A DNA stretch of 64,000 bases from Undaria pinnatifida (taxonomy: Eukaryota; Sar; Phaeophyceae; Laminariales; Alariaceae), in NCBI GenBank assembly GCA_012845835.1, contig JABAKD010000001.1:8080832-8144831 (forward strand), in the 5' to 3' direction. How positions within the stretch are numbered: position 1 is the stretch's first letter; each line of letters begins with the position of its first letter. Position numbers and translations under genes: made by a program. The notes beneath the pieces were generated by a model that did not search any database, had not been told where the DNA came from, and worked only from the letters and a program-made list of their open reading frames with translations. Of the stretch, positions 42,941 to 53,284 are shown one piece after another.

Positions 42941-43377
42941 GCACTCATTTTGCCGCCGCTACACTTGGCACGCCGCCGCAACACCACCACAGCGACCCCG
43001 ACAGCCAGCAGCATGTTGTCTTCAAGCATAATTTAATGTAGTCCTCCGCAAAGAAACCCGAATCACCAAGCCAAAGTCTGGGAGGAGGTGGTGGTGGAGG
43101 CTCTGCCAGTAGCGGGGGTGGTAGTGGGGGTGGAAGCTGGATCATTATCGGTGGCGCTGGAGAGAGGAAATGCGGGTATCCCGAATGCGGATGCTCTGGC
43201 ATGCACTGCGAGGGCAATGTCAACGTGCGCAACTTTTTTGCGTTTTTGGAATTGATCCCCGCTCTGCTTGAAGCTTTGCAAGCTCTCCTTGAAGCTTCGC
43301 GAGCTCTGCGTGAATCTTTCCAAGCTCTCCTTAAAGGTTTGCAAGCTTTGCTTCCAAGCTTTGTGAGCTTTGCGTGA
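42941..43377 (+). CDS. Candidate coding segment interrupted by one in-frame TAG
   Basis: After the acceptor-like TTGCGGATAG, one plus frame reads THFAAATLGTPPQHHHSDPD and ...QHVVFKHNLM, then TAG at 43039-43041. The same frame continues SSAKKPESPSQSLGG, a Gly/Ser linker, SWIIIGGAGERKCGYPECGC and SGMHCEGNVNVRNFFAFLEL. It then enters a Leu/Ala/Gln stretch drawn from the local minisatellite and ends at TGA 43375-43377. The Cys spacing C-x5-C-x-C-x4-C could bind metal, but no family is recognised. Either the gene ends at the TAG, or the TAG lies in an unseen intron (GTAG is an acceptor-like border for a second exon at 43042), or this is a pseudogene. A 165-codon antisense frame is open as well. 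Confidence 0.35.
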
Positions 43378-43425
43378 AGCTTTGTAAGCTTTGCTTGAAC
43401 GTTCGCAAGTGAAGCTTTAGCTCTG
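43255..43425. repeat. Minisatellite of GAAGCTTTGCAAGCTCTCCT-type units
   Basis: Degenerate units of about 15-24 bases built from GCTTTGCAAGCT. The same words make up the array at 44712-44870, 1.4 kb to the right. Confidence 0.75.
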
Positions 43426-43729
43426 GATGCGAAGATTTGCAAGCGTTAGAACTGCGCCCACCCACTTTTCCTCCAGGACAAATGGCTCATGTTTAGGGTC
43501 ATTTTTATCGAAGCGAGCCTTGTCTTATCTTTCCCAATTTTCACCCAAAAAATCTTGGGAGTTCCAAACTTCCAAACAAGATAAGCTTTTCATATTTTTT
43601 GCGCTCTGATATATTTTAGTCAAAATGTGGCAGAACGCCTCCATATTTTGTTAGATATTTCCGAAATATTTCCAAACTTCGGAAAAATTGGGAAAAAAAC
43701 GGCTAAAGAAGGAGTTACCCTTATCATTA
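43426..43729. other. No gene recognised
   Basis: AT-rich text. GGCAGAACGCCTCCATATTT (about 43631) matches the minus strand of 34575-34600. Confidence 0.3.
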
Positions 43730-43911
43730 CAGTGGGTACCCCGATTTAAGAGCGCCCCGTGACACGCCGAAACAAGCGCTCTCAACTACACATTGCTCTT
43801 ATCTGTAGTGGGAAATACATGGCTTATAGTATAGGCGGAACATGCCCATTTGACCGCTCTCAAGTCCCAAACGCTCTTATTCTGGGCTCTCTTGAATCGG
43901 GGTACCCACTG
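43730..43911. mobile_element. Tc1/mariner-type MITE, 182 bp, TA target duplication
   Basis: The left end CAGTGGGTACCCCGATTTAA and the right end, read inversely, CAGTGGGTACCCCGATTCAA are inverted repeats. TA flanks both sides (43728-43729, 43912-43913). Inner text includes GCTCTTATCTGTAGTGGG. A second copy ends at 61283. There is no transposase. Confidence 0.85.
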
Positions 43912-44234
43912 TAGTGTGGGACGTTTGTGTGCGGTTCTGAATGGGACGCTTTGCTTGAAGCATTGGACAGATGCTCGCGGTACTGGGGAGTGAAGTGAAC
44001 TCTTGTTCGTGGAGAAATACCGGAGGCTTATACTGCTCGCTGTGATTACTCGCAGTATTTCGGGGTGGTGTATTGTGGATACTGCCTTTCTCCCAATATT
44101 TCGGTTTTCGATACTGTGGATACTGCGCGTGCTCGCGTTTTTTTTGGGGTCAAGTATTGTTGCGGATACTGCCGGCACTGGCAGAATACTCTTGAGTGGT
44201 ATACTGGGAGCATCTGTTAAGCTTTGCGTGAAGG
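43912..44234. other. No gene; degenerate ACTG-rich segment
   Basis: Repeated words such as GATACTG(C/T) and AGTATT occur about every 40 bases. Nothing coding is recognised. Confidence 0.35.
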
Positions 44235-44325
44235 ATTGCTGCTACTCCTTCTCCGCCTCCTCCTCCTCGTCCTCCTGCTGCTGCTACTACTACTGGTACT
44301 ACTACTGCTACTACTACTGCTGCTG

Positions 44326-44356
<31 letters not shown>

Positions 44357-44440
44357 CACTACTACTACTACTACTACTACTGCTACTGCTACTGCTACTA
44401 CTGCTGCTGCTGCTACTACTACTACTACTACTACTACGGT
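44235..44440. repeat. Trinucleotide array (CTA/CTG)n
   Basis: About 200 bp of CTACTA with CTGCTG interruptions. All six frames give runs of Leu, Tyr, Cys, Val or Ser; none is a gene. Confidence 0.92.
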
Positions 44441-44467
44441 ACAATCCAAAGCTTTCACACAACGAAG

Positions 44468-44700
44468 AGATGACGATCTAGATAATGTAGATCCTGTATC
44501 GGTCGTTATTATGTACTGTTCGGGATTTGTGTGATACCGATCCAACCCAGGAACATGTATCTGCTATTTTAATAGGTGAGTTAGATCATCTGGCTCTCAG
44601 CCGGCAACATGATCTGTAGGCCAGGCAGATCTTGTTGACCAGGGATCTGTCCGCTCTGTCAGATATAGATCACGCATGGAGATCTGGTCTGTGCGATGTG
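44468..44700 (+). repeat. GATC-rich repeat H, plus copy
   Basis: ACGATCTAGATAATGTAGAT, CCGGCAACATGATCTGTAGG, GACCAGGGATCTGTCCGCTC and GATCACGCATGGAGATCTGG. Inverse of 32510-32790. Confidence 0.65.
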
Positions 44701-44711
44701 CGGAAGATTGG

Positions 44712-44870
44712 TGCAAGTCCTTTGGCAAGCTTTGGCGAGCTTTTGTCAAGCTTTGGCGAGCTTTTGGCAGACTCTAGCAAGCTTTACCGAGCTTTGGCAA
44801 GCTTTGGCGAGCTTTTCGCAAGCTTTGGCAAGCTTTTGGCAGGCTTTTTGGCAAGCTTGGCAAGCTGACA
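44712..44870. repeat. Minisatellite of AAGCTTTGGCGAGCTTTTGG units
   Basis: About eight degenerate units of 14-22 bases. The minus strand reads as a heptad-like KLAKACQ pattern, a by-product of the repeat. Confidence 0.8.
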
Positions 44871-46544
44871 AAGTGACGCACTTCGGTTGCGTGTGTGTTG
44901 TATCTATTCCGTCGATGGTTTTCGCATTTTTTCTCCAGCTCCCCGTGCTACAGAGCCCCCCCCTCCCCCCCCCCGAAACAGGACGGGGATAGGATAAGCA
45001 ATCAGTTCCTATGTCATATATGGAAGAAGCGTAATGAGCGCTCAAATGTTGGAGGTGTCTCTATTAGTAGGAAGGGTGCCCCATATCAAAAGGGATGCGT
45101 GGTCAATGGTCAAATGACTTTGCTAAGGCAAGCAACAAATGAGTACGCCCCCCCCCACCCCTCCCCCCCCGTCGGACTACGGTTTATGTATGCCTTCGTT
45201 TTTACCGTAAGAAGAATTCATCATTTTATCCCCTGGTCATGCACACACCACGCGAGGCGCTTTTTCTGCTTGTCAATATCGGTAGAAGCAAACTTACCTC
45301 GGGGCTCTGGGGGGCTCAAACGTGGGAAGCAAACCCTCCCTTATGTAGCGGTTACTATTGTACGAGGTTTAACCACACCACACCCGTGACCGTGACAGGC
45401 TTGTGACTCCCCTGGGTAGTAGTACAGCAGCAGCAGTAGAGTTTTTTAATATCGACAGCAGGGGAGGACAAACTTAACAGAGGACGATTTCATCTTACCT
45501 GCTTGTTCGGCTTTTGCCTCTTTTTTTTTTTAACCCTTCCTTTTACGACTGCAAACGTTACCGTACACTAATTCCAAGTAGGTTTCGGTTTGTACCCCCC
45601 CCGAAAAGGTGAACTTAGCAGTTAACCCACTTCAGATTGACACTTCAGAGGGAAAAAAATCTGAAAATATTGACAAGGACGATGACGGCATCGGCCACTG
45701 CTGTGGTCGAAGGTGTCAGTAGACGGTAGTTTGACTCTTTGACCGACGGGAACTTTCCAATACGTTACCTTGACTAACGCCAAACTACTAGGTTTTAGTC
45801 TGGAACGATCGGCTTGACACGCTTGACGGCTGGACGTTTCCCCTTGACTGACCGTCTCCTGACATATTTGGCTGTGGTTGGCGGTGGTAAAATTGGTTTT
45901 CGAACGATAACAATGCAAAGACTCGTACGGGACGGGGGCGGCAGTATCCTGTTCGTACCGCTGGGCACTCACGCTGCTGCTGCTGCTGCTGGTAGACGCT
46001 TGAAAATATCGCGATCGACTGTCGTTTTTTTTTCGTTGGTCTCTATACTGTAAGCAAAAGTCGCGATCGACCTTCGTTTTTTTGGTCTCTATGAACAATT
46101 AGTAATAGTAATATAATGTTTATACTATAACAAGATATAATCCAAGTCCCAAGAGGATTAAAACGCGTTTGTTTTCGATTGTCGGCAAACAAAGCAGTTT
46201 CTTCGTTATGTTCATCACACTCACGAATCACTTCTGTTAATAGGACTCCGTTCGTAATATACGTTCTTTTTCTCGTTTTCATCAGCATTTTAATCATTTT
46301 TCCTCATTTGCTTTTTCACCACTTAACGTATTATCTGTTTTCAACGTTTTTACGTCATTTTTTTGCCGTTCATGGCCCCCATTTCACCTACACGGCGCCC
46401 CGTTTCATTGCGCACCGAATTCGTGTCTCCAATTGGCAGCCAAGATAAATACATCATACTCGGATCATTAAATATATGCTAAATACCTGCGCAATACAAT
46501 TGTTGTTTGTTGGTTTTTCCATCCCATTTATTATCCTCGCACCA
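44871..46544. other. No gene; repeat fragments F (minus) and I (plus)
   Basis: Poly-C with CGGACTACGGTTTATGTATG and CCTTCGTTTTTACCG (45145-45240) is a minus copy of F. CCAAACTACTAGGTTTTAGT, GGAACGATCGGCTTGA and TTGACTGACCGTCTCCTGA (45778-45866) match 56530-56620. A GCTGCTGCTGCTGCTGCT run lies at 45973-45992. Confidence 0.5.
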
Positions 46545-46760
46545 CTCTCCTCGCCCTCCCTCCCAGTACTAACCTAGATCCAGGGTCACATAGCGGCCCG
46601 TCCCCCCCACGCCCCACTACCGCACGTGCGTTGATCATGTCATTATTGCGACAATGACTCAGCATTTTCTTCCCTCGTCGACCCGCGTCGAATTGTGAAT
46701 TGTATCTGCCCACGCTGCTAGGCGCTCTCAGCAGTCAGTTGATCCTTTTTGTATTTTTTG
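46545..46760 (-). repeat. Dispersed repeat F, minus copy with upstream extension
   Basis: Minus strand: GATCAACTGACTGCTGAGAG, CGCCTAGCAGCGTGGGCAG, AATTCGACGCGGGTCGACGA, ATTGTCGCAATAATGACATG, CGCACGTGCGGTAGTGGGGC, GTGACCCTGGATCTAGGTTA. The upstream part also precedes the copy at 49670. Confidence 0.7.
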
Positions 46761-46794
46761 CGTTTCTGCCATTTTTGCAAATAAAGTCAAAATC

Positions 46795-46868
46795 TCACAA
46801 CGGTGGGAATCGAACTCAAGGACCAACGCTACTAGTGTCCGAGAGTAACCACTAGACAACCGGGGCGA
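46795..46868 (-). other. tRNA-like sequence with A and B boxes, directly upstream of repeat F
   Basis: Minus strand: GGTTGTCTAGTGGTTACTC (A-box match) and, 30 bases on, TTGAGTTCGATTCCCAC (B-box match). Acceptor ends and the anticodon stem do not pair well, so a functional tRNA is unlikely. It lies about 30 bp before the extended F repeat in the same orientation, which is the layout of a tRNA-derived SINE. Confidence 0.55.
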
Positions 46869-47665
46869 CCGGCTTCAATGCACATGATACACAATACGCA
46901 CATAAATTTGGCGGTACTCTCAATGGTTTGGTTTAGATTTTCTTACTGTAGTACCTGTACATCAACAACACCAGCAGCATATGCAGTAGAAGAGTGGTTT
47001 GAGGGTCTCTCACCTCATTTTTTTCTCTTGTTTTTTTATCACTTACTACTTGTCACTTTCCAGCTCAACTCGTGTGAGATTTTACTCTCATCTATCTTAT
47101 GGGGAAGCCGTGGTTACAGATGAGGTGTCTTCCCTACTCACTCCCCCCGCGCCCCCGGGTGCGTGCCTTCATTTTTTGTCTTGCATAGAATTTCAGCATT
47201 CTCACTTTTCAGCTTTTCATGCTCACTACTGGTTGATTCTCATCGAATTTTCCCACCTCATGCTTTGTTTGCTCCCTTAGTTCCCTCTCCATCGGCCTTG
47301 TTATTGTGCCCGTATCTTCTTCCTCTTCGTATTGCTTTTGTCCGACCAACAGCAGTTAGTTGTCTTCGTGTTGTTTTGTCCGTGCAATAGCAGTTATCTT
47401 CTTGGTGTTGTTTTGCCCGTGCAACAGGTATCTGGTCCTCTTCGGCCCCTATGTATGGCCTTCCTGTGGCAATTGCAGCCTTTCCTTCTCCTTTCCGATC
47501 TTGCATCACATTCTCAAGAACACCCGTCGTTTGTTTTGCTCTTAGTTTTCTTTCTTCTTTTTCTTTTTTTTTTTTCTCTTCTTTTTTCCTTATTTTTTGT
47601 CGTGGTCTGGCTTGTTTTATTGTGTTCTCGTACCCGGTATGCTAGCACTTCACTTGCTTTACCTT
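46869..47665. other. No gene; diverged repeat E (minus, about 47120-47260) and a 43-bp tandem
   Basis: GCCTTCATTTTTTGTCTTGC and CAGCATTCTCACTTTTCAGC match the minus strand of 31570-31490. GTTGTTTTGTCCGTGCAA and GTTGTTTTGCCCGTGCAACA at 47365 and 47408 begin a short tandem. The T-rich plus frames are compositional. Confidence 0.45.
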
Positions 47666-49669
47666 GGTGAATTGCGACTACTGGTTGGTTTACTCTGTTT
47701 CACGTAGTCGTCTGTGACCACAGAACTTGTATCTCTCGTATATAGGATGAATGAGCACGGACTCTGGGTGTGCTGATGTCGTGCAGAAAGGAAGACGACA
47801 CACACGCGATGTGAGACTCGCGCTTTCCGCCTTGGTAGTCGTTTTTTTACGCAATGAAAAGTATCTACATCACGACAACCTGGACGAACACTGAGTACGT
47901 ACTGATGTCGTTGGGTAGAACACACGGTTTAATGGAAGGCAATACACACGAGCACAAGATTGCGCACTCGGGAGGATTTGACCCTGCATCATTGACGTAT
48001 GATAGTGACGAGATTCACGTACGTACTACTCCACGATGATAGTGACGTTTGAACAATGCCGCTGTGCTCTCTGTAGCGCCGGTGAATTCGCTTGGCACGA
48101 CTGGACCTTTCTGATATAGATGCTGTATTGACTGAGTAAGCTATAAACTCGTTTGTGCTGGTCGGTGTTACTTGCTGCCGGGTTGCTTGTGCGGTGACTA
48201 TAGTAACTGTTTTTTTTTCAGTTTTACCTGGTACCTTTTTACAAGAGTTTTGTCTCCCTGTTGAATTTGCGACAACGCCCCTCCCCCCCGGGACTTGAAG
48301 CCAACCATACTTTGAAGGGGAAAGCGTGTAGACTAATATTTCGTCGAACTCACGGCTGACGTCCTTGAAATATTTTTCATGAAACAAAAGCGTATTATTA
48401 TACGAAAACAAATAAAATACGCTGAGTCACTCCAACCTATTCCAGCTGTGAGATCGAAGAAAATATTTCGTCGAAAGTCATCCTTTTGCAAGCGGTGGGT
48501 GTTACTCCGATCGCGCGGGTGTGTCTGGCGGCCCTGCTCCGACTATAGCGTCGGTGTCGTGAGTAGTGCGGGTATATTGGGCTGGCGCATACTATTGTAC
48601 CGCGGCAGCGCGTGGGTCGTTGTTGTGTAAGAGTCCACAAAAAATTCGAGGCATGCGTGCGTCATGTGTCAAATATCATACTCTTCTCAGCAGCAGTCTC
48701 AGTATGATGTATGTGCCAGGGATGCGGAGAAAGTTTGAAAGATGCCAAGCACTCTGTTCGGCCCGCACAACGTTTCGCGATTTCCATACTTTGCGTTCCC
48801 TCCGATGTGTTTTGTTTCTGCTCAGTATTTTTGGCATATTGTGTGGTTTGTTGTCCTATACGACCTGGTACGATTTTTCAAGTGTATGTCTGCCTCGCGT
48901 CGATAGGCTTCTTATAATAGTCTAGTCTATATTGATAAATCCAAGTTTGATAAATTCGCATTCATTTATTTAACAGGAGAATGACGACACTGTTTTTGTA
49001 CATGTCTCGCATAGATAGGCTTCTGATATATTGATAAAACCCAACTTTGATATATGTGTTGGGATGACGACAGCAGCAGCAACAATCGTCAAAAATTACA
49101 AATTGCAACTTGAAATATTCGAAAAATGCCTCAGAATCGATAGAGAAAAATCTGGTAAGTCGTACCACTTTACGAAAAATAAGGACCATCGCGATATCAA
49201 GGTTGACTTTGAATGTTTGTTATATTTTCGGGCAGATTGATATATCACGCGTACACCTGGTTCGTGTCCGTCATTTCTGCTGGAAGCGGTGGTGGTGCGT
49301 GGTGAGGTGGTATATATCAATTGGTATATATCGTTTTTCCATTTCACCCCCACCCGCGCATTCCCGTTTACAACCACATCACCTACCCGAGGGCACTGTT
49401 TTCTGCAAAATCCGAGAGAGCGGACGGAAGACGAGAGACAGGAGGGAGGGAGGGGAGACAAGAGAGGGAGGCTCTCGACGTATGACGAGCAATGTGTACA
49501 TCAATGCCGCTCGTCGTGCTGCTGCTACAGCGGTGGCTGCCGTGAGTGCGCCAACCTCGTAGAAGTTCCTCACGATCATGCCGGTAAAACACTGCTTCTG
49601 ATCTGTACCAAAAACCAAAACATGCTGATGCTGTGTGTGATGAGTTTTTTTTTGCGACAATGATTAGAT
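47666..49669. other. No gene; nested-palindrome copy at 48440-48500
   Basis: CCAGCTGTGAGATCGAAGAA ... GTCATCCTTTTGCAAGCGG, then GTTACTCCGATCGCGCG. TACCTGGTA is at 48225. GTACTGATGTCGTTGGGTAG (47899) recurs at 52170. Plus and minus frames at 49096-49562 overlap; none has a motif. Confidence 0.4.
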
Positions 49670-49870
49670 CAACCGCTGGGAGCGCCTAGCATCGTGGGTA
49701 GGCGCAGTTTGATGCGATTCGAAAAGGGAAGAAAGGGGTGAGGTCTTCTCGCGATAAAAATGAAGGCACGTACCGTAGTGGGGGGGAAGGAGATGAACCT
49801 GGTTTGTGGCGCTGGATCGAAGTTGCGTCTAGGGAGGGAGAAAGAGAAAGGAAACGTGCGAAGATAGTGT
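49670..49870 (+). repeat. Dispersed repeat F, plus copy with upstream extension
   Basis: GATCAACCGCTGGGAGCGCC, TAGCATCGTGGGTAGGCGC (hairpin), TTGATGCGATTCGAAAAGGG, CTTCTCGCGATAAAAATGAA and GGCACGTACCGTAGTGGGG. Confidence 0.7.
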
Positions 49871-51174
49871 GTCTTGGATGAGCAAGGAGAAGGGAAAAAG
49901 TTCCGTCCGTGCAGCAAGCAGCAATATCTTTCTTTTGTCATGTAGAGTATTTCTTTCTGACTCTCTGCTGTCTGCTTTTCTTTTGTTCTGCCTTTCTTTC
50001 TTCCTGGGTCTCTTTCTTCCTCCTGTCCTTCTTCTTTTTTCTTCTCTACGAAGTGTTGTCTGCTTTAATGATACCGAGGTACCTGGCATACCAGCATGTC
50101 TGATTTCTGATTTGTGTGCGGTGTGCGTGTGGCGTGTAGTGATATTGCAGTCTGCGCGACACCAGTTTAGAATCTCTTATTTTTGGCCAGACAGGAATTA
50201 TTATCATATTTGAGGCTGGGTTGTGTCGAACACTACTACTTTCAGCATGAAAGAGGCCATACTCTATAATATCGTCTAAAACTCGAGCCTGAAAATATTA
50301 ACCGCCAAGTGCTATCGCGTACTGATTCTGTACGCTAGGCATTGCGTGTTTGGGATGTGTTCTTTGTTTGCGATGCCCCTGTGGCACTACTATGATGTGT
50401 ACTTTCTCCCTCTCGTAGTTTGTGACCACAGAGTTTGTACATATCTGATACCAGGTGTTTTTGTAGATCTCGCTGTGCATGTACCAGGTATGTGTGATGA
50501 AGAGGCGGGGCGGACACTGCTGGGTCGATGTGCTACATGTCGATAGGTAGACACGTCGAAGAACACTACATAACACACCGAAAACTTCCACGTGTCCCCA
50601 ACCGGTGCGTGCACCGCACGCGGTCAACCGCAGTTAGTTGTTTTGGTTTTTGATGCTGTAGCTCGTGTCGTCGTGGTTATCGTGTATATGTATGTATGCA
50701 TAGCCTCACTGTTTAATACTTATTTGTTGTCTACCCTGGTATAAGAGAAGCAGACTGTTTTCGGCTGCAGCTGGTTCACACGGTGTACAGCAGCGGTGGG
50801 GGTCCTCCGATACGGCCGTGGTGTGCGAGAGCAAAATGACCATCTAATTGGGAAACCGCTACTTGTATACTCAGTAGTCTATATACTTGTATTTATTCCT
50901 GGTTATGAGTGCCATTCCCCAGTTGCGCCAGGCGAATTTGACCGCCTTGTATCAGGATACCGCGTTACTCAGACCGTCTTATGGGGGGACCCCTGCTACT
51001 ACGACTAACATGTACTTTAGCTGTACTTTATTTACGTTGACGGCCCTTGAGTCATTAGAACTGACTGCACCGAGGTCTTGTAGGACCGACTATAAATACT
51101 TGGACTCGCGTGGGGCCATTTTTTCGTCGATCGGTCCTTCGTACGCTCGTATATTATTAAATACAACGCACTCA
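49871..51174. other. No gene recognised
   Basis: Pyrimidine-rich text (CTTTCTTTC-type) at 49925-50045. TACCAGGTA at 50482, with near matches at 50085 and 50450. Short frames have no motif. Confidence 0.35.
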
Positions 51175-51610
51175 ATGCTGTGAGATCGAAGATATCGTCG
51201 AAACTCACCTTTGCAAGCTGTGTGTGATACCCCGATATAGCCCGATATATGACATGTAGGTATAAGTACGCAGACTTCTCCTACTACTGCTGTGTACGAG
51301 TAATACGGAGTAGCATGTTGCGCATATGCTCCCGTGCACAACAAACTTGGCTGGCCGAACGCACGTCCCTACCCAACAGCGAGCGGTGCACCGCATGCAC
51401 AGCTGTTTGTGGTCATGGTTGTTGTTGTTGGTGTGGTGGTGGTGGTGGTGGTGGTCGGCGTTGTTGCAGTTACATTAACCCATACACACGGTCTCAAATC
51501 TGGAACATTTTCAGCCCGTGGTCTCAAGACGGACTCCTATACACAGCACCTTGCGAAGATGAGTTTCGACGAAATCTTCAAATCTTCGATCTCACAGCTG
51601 GAGTGTATTT
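51175..51610. repeat. Two nested-palindrome cores in opposite orientation, ~350 bp apart
   Basis: Plus copy at 51178-51222 (GTGAGATCGAAGATATCGTC ... GCAAGCTGTGTGTG). Minus copy at 51548-51603 (CTTGCGAAGATGAGTTTCGA ... GATCTCACAGCTGGAG). The spacer includes a GGTGGTGGTGGTGGTGGT run at 51433-51453. Confidence 0.6.
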
Positions 51611-53284
51611 TAATTTTTTTGTAGTATATACGCCCCCGCCTGCTGTACGATACTATACTGAGCGCCATGTCCGTAGTACTCGAATACGTGGTAGGGAGCA
51701 GCACGATCAGCGCACGTCGAGGACCAAAAAAGGTACCTGGTAGCAGCAGCAGCGGCGGCGGCAGCGGCAGAGGGCATGCAGCAAACACAACACAGCAGCG
51801 AGTAGTAGTACGGTGACGAATATGTATTGGCAATGCTTGCCATAAAAAACAGCTCGTGCATGACATAGCGCAAGCTGTTAATGGATGTATAGACTATACT
51901 TACATATAGATAGATAGTGTGCATGTTGTTGTTGCGTATGATACTGCTGTGGTATTCGTACCCGGTACGCCAACATTTCGTTTGCTTTCCTCTGTTCGTT
52001 TGCGGGGTTGTTTTTTTTTGCTCCTCCTCTGCTTCACAGCAGTCTGTGAATATCATCCATCCATCCATCCATCATTTCTACGAGGTATCTCTCTCGGATG
52101 AAGAATCGGGATGATCACTGGGTGTTCTGTACCGGTATATGTATTGAGTGTACACTGGTGTGTTGTACTGATGACGTTGGGTAGAAAGAACCGACTTGAT
52201 ATGAAAACAACAGATTCCACGTTCCGACGTTTGTCGACGTACAGGGTACATAGGCTTGCTCCCCTGTACCACGTTCGGCTTGTTATATTTTTTCTTCGAG
52301 ATATTCTACTCCAGAGTTACCGGAGCCTGTCCTGTGACCACGGACTTGATTATGCGAGTTATTGTGATAATAACCAGAAGAACCACGTCTCTCGATGCCG
52401 TCGGAAACCATACGTGCACGCTACGCAGAGCTTTACAAATACGTGGGCTCGTTTCACCTTTCCTTCTGTCGATGCGTTCGGAGACCGTACGCGCAGCTCC
52501 TCCTCCTCCTCCTGTAGATCTGTTGCTTGATACCATTTGGCCGTTGTGGTCGAACAGCCCGGCCATTTCGGGTAGGAGGATACAGCAGTAGTCAAGTACC
52601 ACTACTGCTGCTGTACTTTTTTTCGGGGTTGCGTAGCTGAAATCGGGCATGCTCGGCGGAAATGTGGCCATCATTGGGCGGTGGTCGATGCGTTCACAGA
52701 AATGGAAAGTTACCTGATTTTTGGCCATAAAAGCGCCGGATACATACCCTATTTTGACCACTGGTCTATGTATCAAGTTTTTTTTTTTTCATGTTTTGTA
52801 AATATGTCTCACGCACATAATACACGACAACATGAATATAACTAAATAAAAAAACGTACACATGAAAAGGATAGTCGGTCTGAAGCGTGTGCATGGTGAG
52901 TGGTGGTCAACAGCGACAGGCAACAAACTGACAAACAAGGTACTATGATACCACCATTAAGATCATCGCGTTATTAATCAACCGGGACGTGCACCATCAG
53001 ACAGAACGAAAGACATCATGAACGTCAACCTCTCAACATCATCATCAGCAGCGCGCAACAGCGTTTGCCACACAGGCAGCGCGGTACCGCTCGCAGTCCG
53101 TAGTTGTCATGTCTGTCTTTTAAAAATACGTCTGTACCCCCGCCATCTCGCCGCTCGAGTCCGTTTCTTGGTCCGCATTGTTCGCGTTGTTGGCGTGAAG
53201 CTGTCCTGTGCACACAGCGCAGAGCCGTCCTGCGCGCAAGAGCCCGATATTGCGTACCGGGAATAAATTAAGAATCGAATGCAT
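51611..53284. other. No confirmed gene; conserved translated segment at 52310-52400
   Basis: A plus frame gives VTGACPVTTDLIMRVIV at 52317-52367, matched by VTGACPVTTDLNMRVNV at 60419-60469 with several silent changes. A minus frame (52306-52776, 156 codons) overlaps it. TACCTGGTA is at 51734. A CATCCATCCATCCATC run lies at 52054-52072. Confidence 0.35.

Noticed and set aside
44150-44545. Poly-Leu, poly-Ser and poly-Val frames
   Set aside because: All are readings of the CTA/CTG triplet array.
46795-46868. A functional tRNA gene on the minus strand
   Set aside because: A and B boxes are good, but the acceptor stem and anticodon stem do not pair; better seen as a SINE head or tRNA relic.
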